From an uncultured Clostridium sp. (GTDB lineage: Bacteria; Bacillota; Clostridia; TANB77; CAG-508): a stretch of 5,568 nucleotides of DNA. Of this stretch, positions 1 through 5,568 are shown in pieces. How positions within the stretch are numbered: the stretch's first letter is position 1; each line of letters begins with the position of its first letter. The notes beneath the pieces were generated by a model that searched no databases, was not told where the DNA came from, and was given only the letters and a program-made list of their open reading frames with translations. The stretch is from contig CAJKVD010000064.1 of the NCBI GenBank assembly GCA_905203195.1, positions 1 to 5,568 of the forward strand, read 5' to 3'. The position numbers and the translations under genes are program-made.

Positions 1-1764
1 TATTTCATTTGCTTCTTCTTTGGCCTCTAAAATAATATTTCGCGCTTCAATCTTTGCTTTTTGAATTTTTTCTTGTTCTGCTTCTAAAAGTTCAGTATGA
101 TTTTGTTTTAATTTTTCTTTTAGATTTTTTACTTCTTTCAAATTCGTCTCTATTTCTTGTTTTTCTAGCTCAATTTTTCTTTTATCATCATATAATTGTT
201 TCATCAATTCTTCAAAATCTATTTCATCTTGATGTAATCTCTTTTTAGATTTTTCTATTATTTCATCTCTTAGTCCTAGCTTTTTGCTTATTTCGAAGGC
301 ATTACTTTTGCCTGGTATTCCGACTAATAAATGATATGTTGGTGTTAAAGTTTCTACATCAAATTCTACAGAAGCATTTTGAAATCCTTCTGTTACCATT
401 GCATATTTTTTTAATTCTTGGTAATGTGTTGTAGCAATTGCCAATACTCCCTTTTCTTTTAAAGATTCTAATACACTTATTGCCAATGCTTGTCCCTCTA
501 CTGGATCTGTTCCAGAGCCTAATTCATCAACTAACACAAGTGTATTGTCATCTGAATTTTCTACTATGTCTACAATATTTTTCATGTGTGCAGAAAAAGT
601 GCTTAATGATGCTGTTATACTTTGGTCATCTCCTATATCTGCAAAAATCTTTTTAAATACTCCTATACTTGAAGTTTCTTTTGCTGGTATATGTAATCCA
701 CTACATGCCATACATGTAAGCAAACCTACAGTTTTTAAAGTTACAGTTTTTCCTCCTGTATTTGGTCCAGTTATTAATAACATCTGATAGTCTTTTCCTA
801 AAGTTAATGATACAGGCACTGCTTTTTTATAATCTATTAATGGATGTCTTGCTTGTTCTAATATTATCTGTTTATTTGTATTTATTATTGGCTGATTTCC
901 TTTTATTTCCTTTGAATATCTTGCTTTTGCAAATATAAAATCTAATTTTTTTAAATATTGTATATCCTTCTCTATTTCTAAAGAATATGGATAAAATAGA
1001 CTTGAAAGTTCTTTTATTATTCTTTCTATTTCTATATTTTCTTCAATCTTTAAATTACTTATCTGATTATTCATTTCAAATATTGCAATTGGTTCAATAA
1101 ATACTGTTGAACCTGAACTTGATATATCATGTACAAATCCTTTGATTTGTGAGCGATATTCTTCTTTTACTGGTATTACATATCTTTCATTTCTTATTGT
1201 TATTACACTCTCTTGAATATATTTAGAATAATTTGATGAATGTATTATATTATTTAATTTTTGTCTTATATCTTGCTCTATATTTTTTTGTTTTTTACGT
1301 ATACTTTGCAATTGTTTTGATGCTTTGTCATCTAATGTATATTCATCTATGAGACTGTTTTCTACCTTTTCTATAATCCCGTTGTTTGTATATAATTCAT
1401 TAAAAATAAATTTAAGATTTTTATATTCTTCTAAATCTAAAAAATCTTGGTTTGTATACTTTTTTAGTGCACCACTTATTTTTAATATTTTTGTTAAATT
1501 TATTATTGATTTTAATGATAATGTTCCTTCTGTTTTTATTATTTTGATTTCTTCTTTATCTTCTATAAATTCTATTGCTGGTGGTGTACTACATCTATAT
1601 ATTAAGTTTACAGCTTCTGTTGTTTCTTCTAATTTTTGTTTTATTTCTTTTACTTCTGTATATGGTTTTAACTCATATGCCTCTTTTTTTGATGCTTCTA
1701 AATGGCAATATGAAGCTAATTTTTCTAATATTTTATTATATTCTAATTTTTGTAAATATTCCAT
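1..1764 (-). CDS. mutS2: MutS2 family ATPase (endonuclease MutS2), N-terminal 588 residues, cut by window edge
   Basis: The frame is open from an ATG at 1764 to the left edge, giving 588 residues of a family usually near 780-790. An AGGAAAGG ribosome binding site lies about 8 nt upstream. The protein starts directly with the MutS core/lever region and lacks the mismatch-recognition domain of MutS1, which is the MutS2 hallmark. Visible motifs are Walker A GPNTGGKT (residues 333-340), the STFSAH signature (388-393), Walker B VDE (D413-E414), the TTH switch histidine (H447) and the MutS2-typical GIPGKSNAFEIS (482-493). From about residue 515 onward it is a Lys/Glu-rich coiled coil. The C-terminal KOW/Smr part would lie outside the window. 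Known family roles are suppression of homologous recombination (Helicobacter) and rescue of collided ribosomes (Bacillus); which applies here cannot be told. Gene identity is secure. It lies 91 nt after the dCMP deaminase gene and may be co-transcribed with it. Confidence 0.96.
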   Translation of the reverse strand, partial: MEYLQKLEYNKILEKLASYCHLEASKKEAYELKPYTEVKEIKQKLEETTEAVNLIYRCSTPPAIEFIEDKEEIKIIKTEGTLSLKSIINLTKILKISGALKKYTNQDFLDLEEYKNLKFIFNELYTNNGIIEKVENSLIDEYTLDDKASKQLQSIRKKQKNIEQDIRQKLNNIIHSSNYSKYIQESVITIRNERYVIPVKEEYRSQIKGFVHDISSSGSTVFIEPIAIFEMNNQISNLKIEENIEIERIIKELSSLFYPYSLEIEKDIQYLKKLDFIFAKARYSKEIKGNQPIINTNKQIILEQARHPLIDYKKAVPVSLTLGKDYQMLLITGPNTGGKTVTLKTVGLLTCMACSGLHIPAKETSSIGVFKKIFADIGDDQSITASLSTFSAHMKNIVDIVENSDDNTLVLVDELGSGTDPVEGQALAISVLESLKEKGVLAIATTHYQELKKYAMVTEGFQNASVEFDVETLTPTYHLLVGIPGKSNAFEISKKLGLRDEIIEKSKKRLHQDEIDFEELMKQLYDDKRKIELEKQEIETNLKEVKNLKEKLKQNHTELLEAEQEKIQKAKIEARNIILEAKEEANEI

Positions 1765-1790
1765 TTTGGCACCCTTTCCTAAGACACTTT

Positions 1791-1799
1791 TTTATATCA
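1791..1799 (-). promoter_or_regulatory. possible extended -10 element for mutS2
   Basis: On the minus strand TGATATAAA (1799-1791) matches an extended -10 (TGn plus TATAAA) about 27 nt before the mutS2 start codon. No good -35 is present at 17-nt spacing (ATTAAT, inside the adjacent hairpin). A leader this short would put the start site very near the ribosome binding site. This is weak evidence in such A+T-rich DNA; mutS2 may simply be read from the upstream promoter. Confidence 0.25.
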
Positions 1800-1809
1800 T
1801 TTTTTCAAA

Positions 1810-1841
1810 GCTAATTAATACATTTTGCAAAATTAATTAGC
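1810..1841 (-). repeat. A+T-rich inverted repeat (hairpin) between dCMP deaminase and mutS2
   Basis: Two perfect 10-base arms, gctaattaat (1810-1819) and attaattagc (1832-1841), flank a 12-base loop that contains ttttgcaa. The hairpin begins 14 nt after the dCMP deaminase stop codon. On the minus strand it is followed by TTTGAAAAAA rather than a run of U, so it is a poor intrinsic terminator. It could instead be an RNA-stability or processing hairpin, or a protein-binding dyad upstream of mutS2. Confidence 0.5.
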
Positions 1842-1855
1842 CTTTATACTCATTA

Positions 1856-2359
1856 TTAATTTCTTAAATCTATTACTATTTCTTTGTTTTCTTCTAATTT
1901 TATTTTTTCGTATTTTACTCCACATTCGTCAAATAATCTTCTTGATGCTATATTGTTTTCTGAATCTGCATATTTGTCTGATAGGTATATTATGTGTTTG
2001 ATTCCTGATTGTATAATTATTTTTGCACATTCATTACATGGAAATAAATCAACATATATTTTAGAATCTTCTAAATCTTTTTTGCTTCCTCTATAATTTA
2101 ATATTGCATTCATTTCTGCATGACATACATATGGATATTTTGTTTCTAAATTTTCTCCTTCTCTGGCCCATGGAAATTTGTCGTCATCAAATCCATTTGG
2201 CGCTCCATTATATCCTATTGATAATATTCTGTTATCATTACTTACTATACATGCTCCTACTTGTGTTGATGGGTCTTTGCTTCTTTTTGCTGATAATTTT
2301 GCTATTGACATAAAGTATTCATTCCAACTTATATAATCTGCTCTTTTTTTATTTTCCAT
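1856..2359 (-). CDS. deoxycytidylate (dCMP) deaminase
   Basis: This 167-residue protein is of typical length for zinc-dependent cytosolic dCMP deaminases, which convert dCMP to dUMP for thymidylate synthase. The zinc and catalytic motifs are intact: H80-A-E82, with H80 a ligand and E82 the proton shuttle, and P107-C108-x-x-C111. The GYNGAPNGF stretch (residues 49-57) is characteristic of dCMP deaminases (T4 Cd, Bacillus ComEB) as opposed to cytidine or guanine deaminases. Residues 26-37 ([12 protein letters not shown]) also fit the family. The ATG at 2359 is preceded by AAAGGATGG about 11 nt upstream. Bacillus names this gene comEB, but no comEA or comEC neighbour is visible. Instead it lies downstream of thyA and folA, which fits a role in dUMP supply. 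It follows a good promoter of its own, so it need not be co-transcribed with the SPL-like gene. Function is confident; allosteric dCTP/dTTP control is known in the family but not shown here. Confidence 0.95.
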   Translation of the reverse strand: MENKKRADYISWNEYFMSIAKLSAKRSKDPSTQVGACIVSNDNRILSIGYNGAPNGFDDDKFPWAREGENLETKYPYVCHAEMNAILNYRGSKKDLEDSKIYVDLFPCNECAKIIIQSGIKHIIYLSDKYADSENNIASRRLFDECGVKYEKIKLEENKEIVIDLRN

Positions 2360-2426
2360 CTTTTATTCCATCCTTTCATACAATAATAAATTTGTTATAT
2401 TTTATTGACTTTTTATTATTAATGCA

Positions 2427-2454
2427 GTCTGCTATTCTCCTTTTCGTAGTAGAC
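2427..2454 (-). promoter_or_regulatory. dyad at the predicted start site of the dCMP deaminase promoter (possible operator or 5' hairpin)
   Basis: Arms gtctgcta (2427-2434) and tagtagac (2447-2454) are complementary at 7 of 8 positions. On the minus strand they read GTCTACTA and TAGCAGAC around a 12-nt loop, CGAAAAGGAGAA. The dyad begins at the base after the -10 hexamer and would cover the transcription start. It could bind a repressor, or form a hairpin at the extreme 5' end of the mRNA. The loop contains AAAAGGAG, like a ribosome binding site, but no suitable start codon follows it. No known operator consensus is recognised. Confidence 0.4.
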
Positions 2455-2483
2455 AGTATATCATATATATTATTAAAAATCAA
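2455..2483 (-). promoter_or_regulatory. sigma-A type promoter for dCMP deaminase (and possibly mutS2)
   Basis: On the minus strand, TTGATT (2483-2478) and TATACT (2460-2455) are separated by exactly 17 nt. The -10 carries an upstream TG (TGATATACT), making it an extended -10. Predicted transcription starts near 2448, giving a leader of roughly 90 nt before the ATG at 2359. This is the best promoter match in the window. It lies inside the 152-nt gap between the SPL-like gene and the deaminase gene, so the deaminase probably begins a separate transcription unit. Confidence 0.7.
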
Positions 2484-2511
2484 CACATTTTTTAAAAACA
2501 AATTTTCGCAT

Positions 2512-3510
2512 TTAAACTATATACATAATTTGATTATTTGGAAAATATTTTTTCATTTGTTCTCTAAAAAAAATCTCCCCATCTTTTCTAAGACCTATTT
2601 TATACATATATTTTCCTTTACCCCTACCAGTCATTAAATCCTTATTATATAAATTAATTGCATTAGGAAAAGCTTCTTCATTAATTTTCGTATGAACAAA
2701 ACTATAAGTCATAAAAATAATCTCAAAACAGACATCTTTTTTTACTGTTTTTGTTAAATTTTCTGATAATTGTTTTATTAATTCTAAATATAATTCTTTC
2801 CAATTATCTACCATAATTACTGGGGCTATTAATATTCCTACATCATATCCTGCTTCTTTTAATTTATTTATTGCTTCAATTCTTCCTTTTAACCTTGATG
2901 TACCAAACTCAACTTTATTTATAATTTCTTCTGGATTTACACTTATCCTAACTGTTACTTTTCCTTTATGGTCAATATTTAAAATATCATCTACCATATC
3001 AAATTTAGTTGGAAATGTTAGATGTCCTTTGGGAGAATTTTTGAAATTTTCTATTGTCCATGGCAAATTTCCTGTTATTGTGTTTTCTAATATTAAATCA
3101 CTATTACTCCCAATTTCAAAAGTCAGTTCTTTTTCTGATTTGTTTGCTACTTTTATTATTTTTTCTAACATTTGCTCTCTATTTACAAACAATCTTAAAT
3201 ATGCACATTTGTTGTAATTGCATACTAAATAGCAATACATACATGATGCTGTACACCCTGATGATGTATATGGTACTAAATAATCTGATGTTTTATGGTT
3301 TTCTACAAATTTATGTGTCTTTCTTACTCCTATTATTAAATTTCTTTTCATATTTACAAATTCTTTATTTGATTTTTTTCTCATTTCTTCTATGTTATTG
3401 TGATTTTCTATTTCTATTTTTGGTACTTCTTTATATTTTTCTAATAATTGCTTTCCTAATTCATAGTCTTCTATATTTTTTTCATAATAAATAGCTTTAG
3501 GTTTAAACAT
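2512..3510 (-). CDS. spore photoproduct lyase-like (SPL family) radical SAM protein
   Basis: At 332 residues this is close to Bacillus SplB (about 340) and, compared from memory, alignable from end to end (for example IGVRKT at 60-65, TKF at 168-170, FGTS at 202-205 and RIEA at 210-213). The radical SAM motif CTASCMYC gives C86, C90 and C93, ligands for a [4Fe-4S] cluster that cleaves S-adenosylmethionine. The flanking tyrosines Y92 and Y94 are kept. Classical SPL reverses the 5-thyminyl-5,6-dihydrothymine lesion in spore DNA. Oddities: where SplB has FEASCTSD, with the H-donor Cys141, this protein has FEIGSNSD, with Ser135 at that position; C97 and C102 are extra cysteines just after the cluster motif. 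The fold is secure but spore photoproduct repair is uncertain. AAAGGA lies 9 nt before the ATG, and residues 1-22 align with SplB, supporting the start. It follows folA by 56 nt, probably in the thyA-folA transcript. Confidence 0.85.
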   Translation of the reverse strand: MFKPKAIYYEKNIEDYELGKQLLEKYKEVPKIEIENHNNIEEMRKKSNKEFVNMKRNLIIGVRKTHKFVENHKTSDYLVPYTSSGCTASCMYCYLVCNYNKCAYLRLFVNREQMLEKIIKVANKSEKELTFEIGSNSDLILENTITGNLPWTIENFKNSPKGHLTFPTKFDMVDDILNIDHKGKVTVRISVNPEEIINKVEFGTSRLKGRIEAINKLKEAGYDVGILIAPVIMVDNWKELYLELIKQLSENLTKTVKKDVCFEIIFMTYSFVHTKINEEAFPNAINLYNKDLMTGRGKGKYMYKIGLRKDGEIFFREQMKKYFPNNQIMYIV

Positions 3511-3559
3511 TTTCTCGCGTCCTTTCTTTTTGTTTTTATTAGTTTAACCTAAAGCTATT
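3490..3559 (-). repeat. long inverted repeat enclosing the SPL-like gene's ribosome binding site
   Basis: The arm at 3490-3508 is aatagctttaggtttaaac. The arm at 3542-3559 is gtttaacctaaagctatt. They are exact reverse complements apart from one extra A, giving an 18-bp stem with a single bulge around a 33-nt loop. In the minus-strand RNA, the 5' arm begins 7 nt after the folA stop codon and the 3' arm spans the G of the start codon through codon 7 of the SPL-like gene. The AAAGGA site and the AU of the AUG lie in the loop. No U-run follows, so it is not an intrinsic terminator. It is a candidate translational control or mRNA-processing structure. Confidence 0.75.
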
Positions 3560-3566
3560 ATTTTAT

Positions 3567-4052
3567 TTATTTTCTTATATAAGTTATATATTCATATTCA
3601 AAATCTTTAACATCATCTGGTCCTTTTTCTCTTGAAACTTCTTTCCAAACATCTTCATTAATTTTTGGGAAAAAAGTGTCTCCTTCGAAGTCTTTATCTA
3701 ATTGTGTAACATACATTTTTTTGCAATAAGGCATTAATAAATTGTATATAATTGCTCCACCTATTACAAAATGTTCTTCTTCGTCATCCATATATGGTTG
3801 TAATTCTAATAATGAATGTACTACTTTTACACTTTCTGAATCTATTATAAAATCTGGATTTCTACTTAATATTATGTGCATTCTGTCTGGTAAAATTCCA
3901 CCTAAGGATTCAAATGTTTTTCTTCCCATTATTATTGTGTGTCCTGTTGTTCTTTCTTTAAATCTTTTTAAATCATCTGGTATGCGCCATAATAAATGAT
4001 TGTCCTTTCCTATTGTATTATTTTTTGCTTTTGCTACTATTAAACTTAACAT
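3567..4052 (-). CDS. folA: dihydrofolate reductase
   Basis: This 161-residue protein has the normal length of bacterial chromosomal dihydrofolate reductase, which reduces dihydrofolate to tetrahydrofolate with NADPH in the cytosol. Diagnostic segments are IGKDNHLLW (14-22), IPDDLKRFK (24-32) with the substrate-binding acid D27, GRKTFESLG (43-51) for cofactor binding, VIGGAIIY (96-103) with the Gly-Gly pair, and YVTQLDKDFEGDTFFP (114-129) with the conserved Thr116. All key positions look intact. AGGAG lies 8 nt before the ATG. The gene starts 45 nt after thyA with no promoter or terminator seen between them, so the two are probably one transcript. This pairing is common because thymidylate synthase produces the dihydrofolate that this enzyme recycles. 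Bacillus calls it dfrA. Confidence 0.97.
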   Translation of the reverse strand: MLSLIVAKAKNNTIGKDNHLLWRIPDDLKRFKERTTGHTIIMGRKTFESLGGILPDRMHIILSRNPDFIIDSESVKVVHSLLELQPYMDDEEEHFVIGGAIIYNLLMPYCKKMYVTQLDKDFEGDTFFPKINEDVWKEVSREKGPDDVKDFEYEYITYIRK

Positions 4053-4097
4053 TTCTTTTTCTCCTATTCTTTATTATTTTTGATTTATATATTTAGA

Positions 4098-4955
4098 TTA
4101 TAATGCTACTGGAATTTTTCCTAGTTTGATTTCTTTATTATAATCATAGTTCTCTATTTTAAAATCTTCTATTTTAAATTTGTAAAAATCTTTTGTTTTA
4201 TTATTAATTATTAGTTTAGGTTTGCATTCTATTGAATCTGCATCTATTAGTTTTTGAATTAATGGTATATGTCTATCGTAAATATGGCAGTCTCCTATAT
4301 TATGTGTTAATGTTCCGACTTCTAATCCAGAAACTTGGGCAAACATACAAAGTAATGCTGCATATTGCATTGTGTTCCATCCGTTTGCTGCTAACATATC
4401 TTGTGATCTTTGGTTTAGTATTAAATGTAATTTTCCTCCTTTTACTAACCATTGTGTTCCATATGCACATGGCTCTAAGTTCATTTCTTTTAAGTCTTCA
4501 TGATTGAATATGTTTGTTATTATTCTTCGACTTGCTGGATCGTTTTTTATTAAATATAGTACATAATCTACTTGATCCATTTTTTTTAATCCTTCTTTTG
4601 TTTTGAATTCGTATTTTTTGGCTAGCTGGTATCCATATGCTTTTCCTATTGTTCCATCTTTTCCTGCCCATTGGTCCCATATGTGTGAATTTAATTCTTT
4701 TACCTTGTTTGATTTTTTTTGCCATATCCAAAGTATTTCATCTATCGCTTTTTTTACTGTTTGACTGTTGTTTCTTAGTGTTATCATTGGGAATTCTTTT
4801 TTTACATCATATACATTTTGTACTCCTACTATTGATATGTAATTGGCCTCTGTGCCGTCTTCCCATCTGGTTCGAACTCCTGTACCTTCTGATGAATATC
4901 CTTCTTTTAAGATTTTTTTGCATGTTTCTTTGAAATTTTTATCTGCTTGTGTCAT
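4098..4955 (-). CDS. thyA: thymidylate synthase (ThyA, Bacillus subtilis ThyA/phage phi3T-like subtype)
   Basis: This 285-residue protein makes dTMP from dUMP using 5,10-methylenetetrahydrofolate, releasing dihydrofolate. Active-site residues visible by comparison with E. coli ThyA are E73, W93, Y107, the arginine pair R143-R144, the nucleophile C163 in EPCAYGTQW, the QRSQD box (182-186), N194, and H224/Y226 in GDCHIYDRH. The C-terminal PVAL matches the usual PVA(I/V) end. The residue after the nucleophile is Ala, not the His of E. coli. As I recall, B. subtilis ThyA has PCVYETQW here, and the insert pattern ILWIWQKKSN also matches that subtype rather than the ThyB/E. coli type. A near-perfect AAAGGAGG lies 7 nt before the ATG. 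It is the first gene after a terminator and a promoter and is followed by folA. The flavin-dependent ThyX is not seen in this window. Confidence 0.97.
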   Translation of the reverse strand: MTQADKNFKETCKKILKEGYSSEGTGVRTRWEDGTEANYISIVGVQNVYDVKKEFPMITLRNNSQTVKKAIDEILWIWQKKSNKVKELNSHIWDQWAGKDGTIGKAYGYQLAKKYEFKTKEGLKKMDQVDYVLYLIKNDPASRRIITNIFNHEDLKEMNLEPCAYGTQWLVKGGKLHLILNQRSQDMLAANGWNTMQYAALLCMFAQVSGLEVGTLTHNIGDCHIYDRHIPLIQKLIDADSIECKPKLIINNKTKDFYKFKIEDFKIENYDYNKEIKLGKIPVAL

Positions 4956-4995
4956 TTAAAATCCTCCTTTAAAATAAGAACTTTATACAAGTTTG

Positions 4996-5024
4996 AGTAT
5001 ATCATATTCGTATAAAAATTGCTA
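4996..5024 (-). promoter_or_regulatory. probable promoter of the thyA-folA unit
   Basis: On the minus strand, TGATATACT (5004-4996) is an extended -10 with TATACT at 5001-4996. At 17-nt spacing the -35 is TAGCAA (5024-5019), a weak match that the TG extension could offset. The start would be near 4989, giving a leader of about 35 nt before the thyA ATG. It sits just downstream of the terminator of the preceding gene. The 12 bases ATATGATATACT are identical to those at the dCMP deaminase promoter. Confidence 0.55.
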
Positions 5025-5063
5025 GGATATTTATAAATTTTTTTACTCTATAAATTTTTATAT

Positions 5064-5100
5064 AAAAAATCCAACCAGATATTCCGTACCTGGCTGAATT
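5064..5100 (-). terminator. rho-independent terminator after the WYL-domain gene
   Basis: On the minus strand, AATTCAGCCAGGTA (5100-5087) pairs along 14 consecutive positions, three of them G-U, with TATCTGGTTGGATT (5081-5068) around the loop CGGAA. A run of six T (5069-5064) overlaps the end of the stem. It begins 7 nt after the stop codon of the WYL-domain gene and separates that gene from thyA. On the plus strand the stem is followed by ttatatttta, but no plus-strand gene ends here. Confidence 0.9.
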
Positions 5101-5107
5101 TTATATT

Positions 5108-5568
5108 TTATGTTAAGTTGTATTTTTCTGTTGCTTTTTTTATTATTTCTTTCATTTCATTTCTTAGTGTTTCTGGTTTTTTTACTTCTACCATATCAAT
5201 ATTTCTCATGGCCCACATTCTAAATCCTATTGGATTAGTGTCTACAATAAGTTTAAAATGTTCTGTATCTCCAGATATTTTTTCAATTGTAATGTTTTTT
5301 CCGAAAATATCAAAAACAGCGTTTACAAGATGTTTGTCACATATTGCTTCTACTTCTTCTTTTTTTCCTCCAAACATTTCTACTGTTGATTCTGCAAAAT
5401 CTTTTATTTGTGATTTTGTTTTTATTATTGTTATTTTTTTGTCTAATTTTTTTACATTTTTCATTCTGTCTAATCTGTAATGATAAAATTTGTTTTGGCC
5501 TTCTTTTATTCCTATTAAGTAAAATTCTTGTTTGTTGTATACTATTGCATATGGTGAAACTACAGGTG
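5108..5568 (-). CDS. WYL-domain protein, probable transcriptional regulator, C-terminal part cut by window edge
   Basis: The frame is open from the right edge to a TAA at 5108, giving 152 complete residues; the in-frame ATG at 5464 is internal. The visible part begins PVVSPYAIVYNKQEFYLIGI and continues with YHYRLDRMKNV. This is the pattern of a WYL domain (SPYxLxxxxxxxYLxG, then a strand ending in R-x-D-R-M). WYL proteins are ligand- or nucleic-acid-sensing regulators, usually with an N-terminal winged-helix DNA-binding domain, which would lie outside the window. Later residues match the C-terminal extension: a strand around FKLIVDTNPIGFRMWAM, then a helix near the end. The ligand and targets are unknown. 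The strong terminator just after the stop makes it a separate unit from thyA, so adjacency alone does not show that it controls that cluster. Confidence 0.86.
   Translation of the reverse strand, partial: PVVSPYAIVYNKQEFYLIGIKEGQNKFYHYRLDRMKNVKKLDKKITIIKTKSQIKDFAESTVEMFGGKKEEVEAICDKHLVNAVFDIFGKNITIEKISGDTEHFKLIVDTNPIGFRMWAMRNIDMVEVKKPETLRNEMKEIIKKATEKYNLT

Noticed and set aside
1325..1840. 171-codon plus-strand open frame
   Set aside because: It lies antisense to mutS2, which has all the expected MutS2 motifs. Its product is a low-complexity Phe/Ser/Ile-rich string, the mirror of purine-rich coding DNA, and it has no ribosome binding site. The other plus-strand frames are rejected for the same reason.
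1810..1841. Intrinsic terminator after dCMP deaminase
   Set aside because: The 10-bp stem is perfect, but it is A+T-rich with a 12-base loop and no U-run follows it on the minus strand, so it is listed only as an inverted repeat.
4498..4731. 77-codon minus-strand frame inside thyA
   Set aside because: It is another frame of the thyA coding strand with a Lys/Arg-rich low-complexity product, while the thyA frame is complete and carries all catalytic residues.
5032..5060. Direct repeat of tataaattttt (5032-5042 and 5049-5059)
   Set aside because: It is short and made only of A and T in an intergenic region of nearly pure A+T. It could act as an UP-element-like tract for the thyA promoter, but this is indistinguishable from background composition.
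5108..5464. Treating the ATG at 5464 as the start of a small 118-residue protein
   Set aside because: The same frame stays open to the window edge and the upstream residues are the first part of a WYL domain, so this ATG is an internal Met (in RLDRMKNV).
5118..5480. 120-codon plus-strand open frame
   Set aside because: It is antisense to the WYL-domain coding region, Phe/Ser/Ile-rich, and has no supporting ribosome binding site.

Overview
This is a very A+T-rich window whose genes all lie on the minus strand. Gene content (a MutS2 ATPase, a spore photoproduct lyase-like radical SAM protein, a Bacillus-type ThyA and a WYL-domain regulator) and strong AAAGGAGG-like ribosome binding sites point to a low-GC Bacillota, most likely a clostridium-like chromosome. 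TGG is used for Trp and every visible stop is TAA, so nothing suggests a mycoplasma-type code. There is no sign of a phage, plasmid or insertion sequence.

In transcription order (high to low coordinates) the layout is: the C-terminal part of a WYL-domain regulator cut by the right edge (5568-5108); a strong intrinsic terminator (5100-5064); a promoter; thymidylate synthase (4955-4098); dihydrofolate reductase (4052-3567); an SPL-family radical SAM protein (3510-2512); a second promoter with a dyad at its start site; dCMP deaminase (2359-1856); an A+T-rich hairpin; and the first 588 codons of mutS2, cut by the left edge (1764-1). No gene-free stretch exceeds 152 bases.

Three of the genes make a closed biochemical unit. 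dCMP deaminase makes dUMP, thymidylate synthase methylates it to dTMP while oxidising methylene-THF to DHF, and dihydrofolate reductase returns DHF to THF. The SPL-like protein sits between the folate/TS pair and the deaminase. Classical SPL repairs a thymine dimer, so the neighbourhood is thymine-centred.

The two points most worth a second look both concern the SPL-like gene. First, the cysteine that donates the hydrogen atom in characterised spore photoproduct lyases appears to be serine here, and two extra cysteines follow the Fe-S motif. Second, its ribosome binding site lies in the loop of an 18-bp inverted repeat formed between the intergenic region and its own first codons. The window is otherwise ordinary housekeeping DNA, and I see no clear new multi-gene system.
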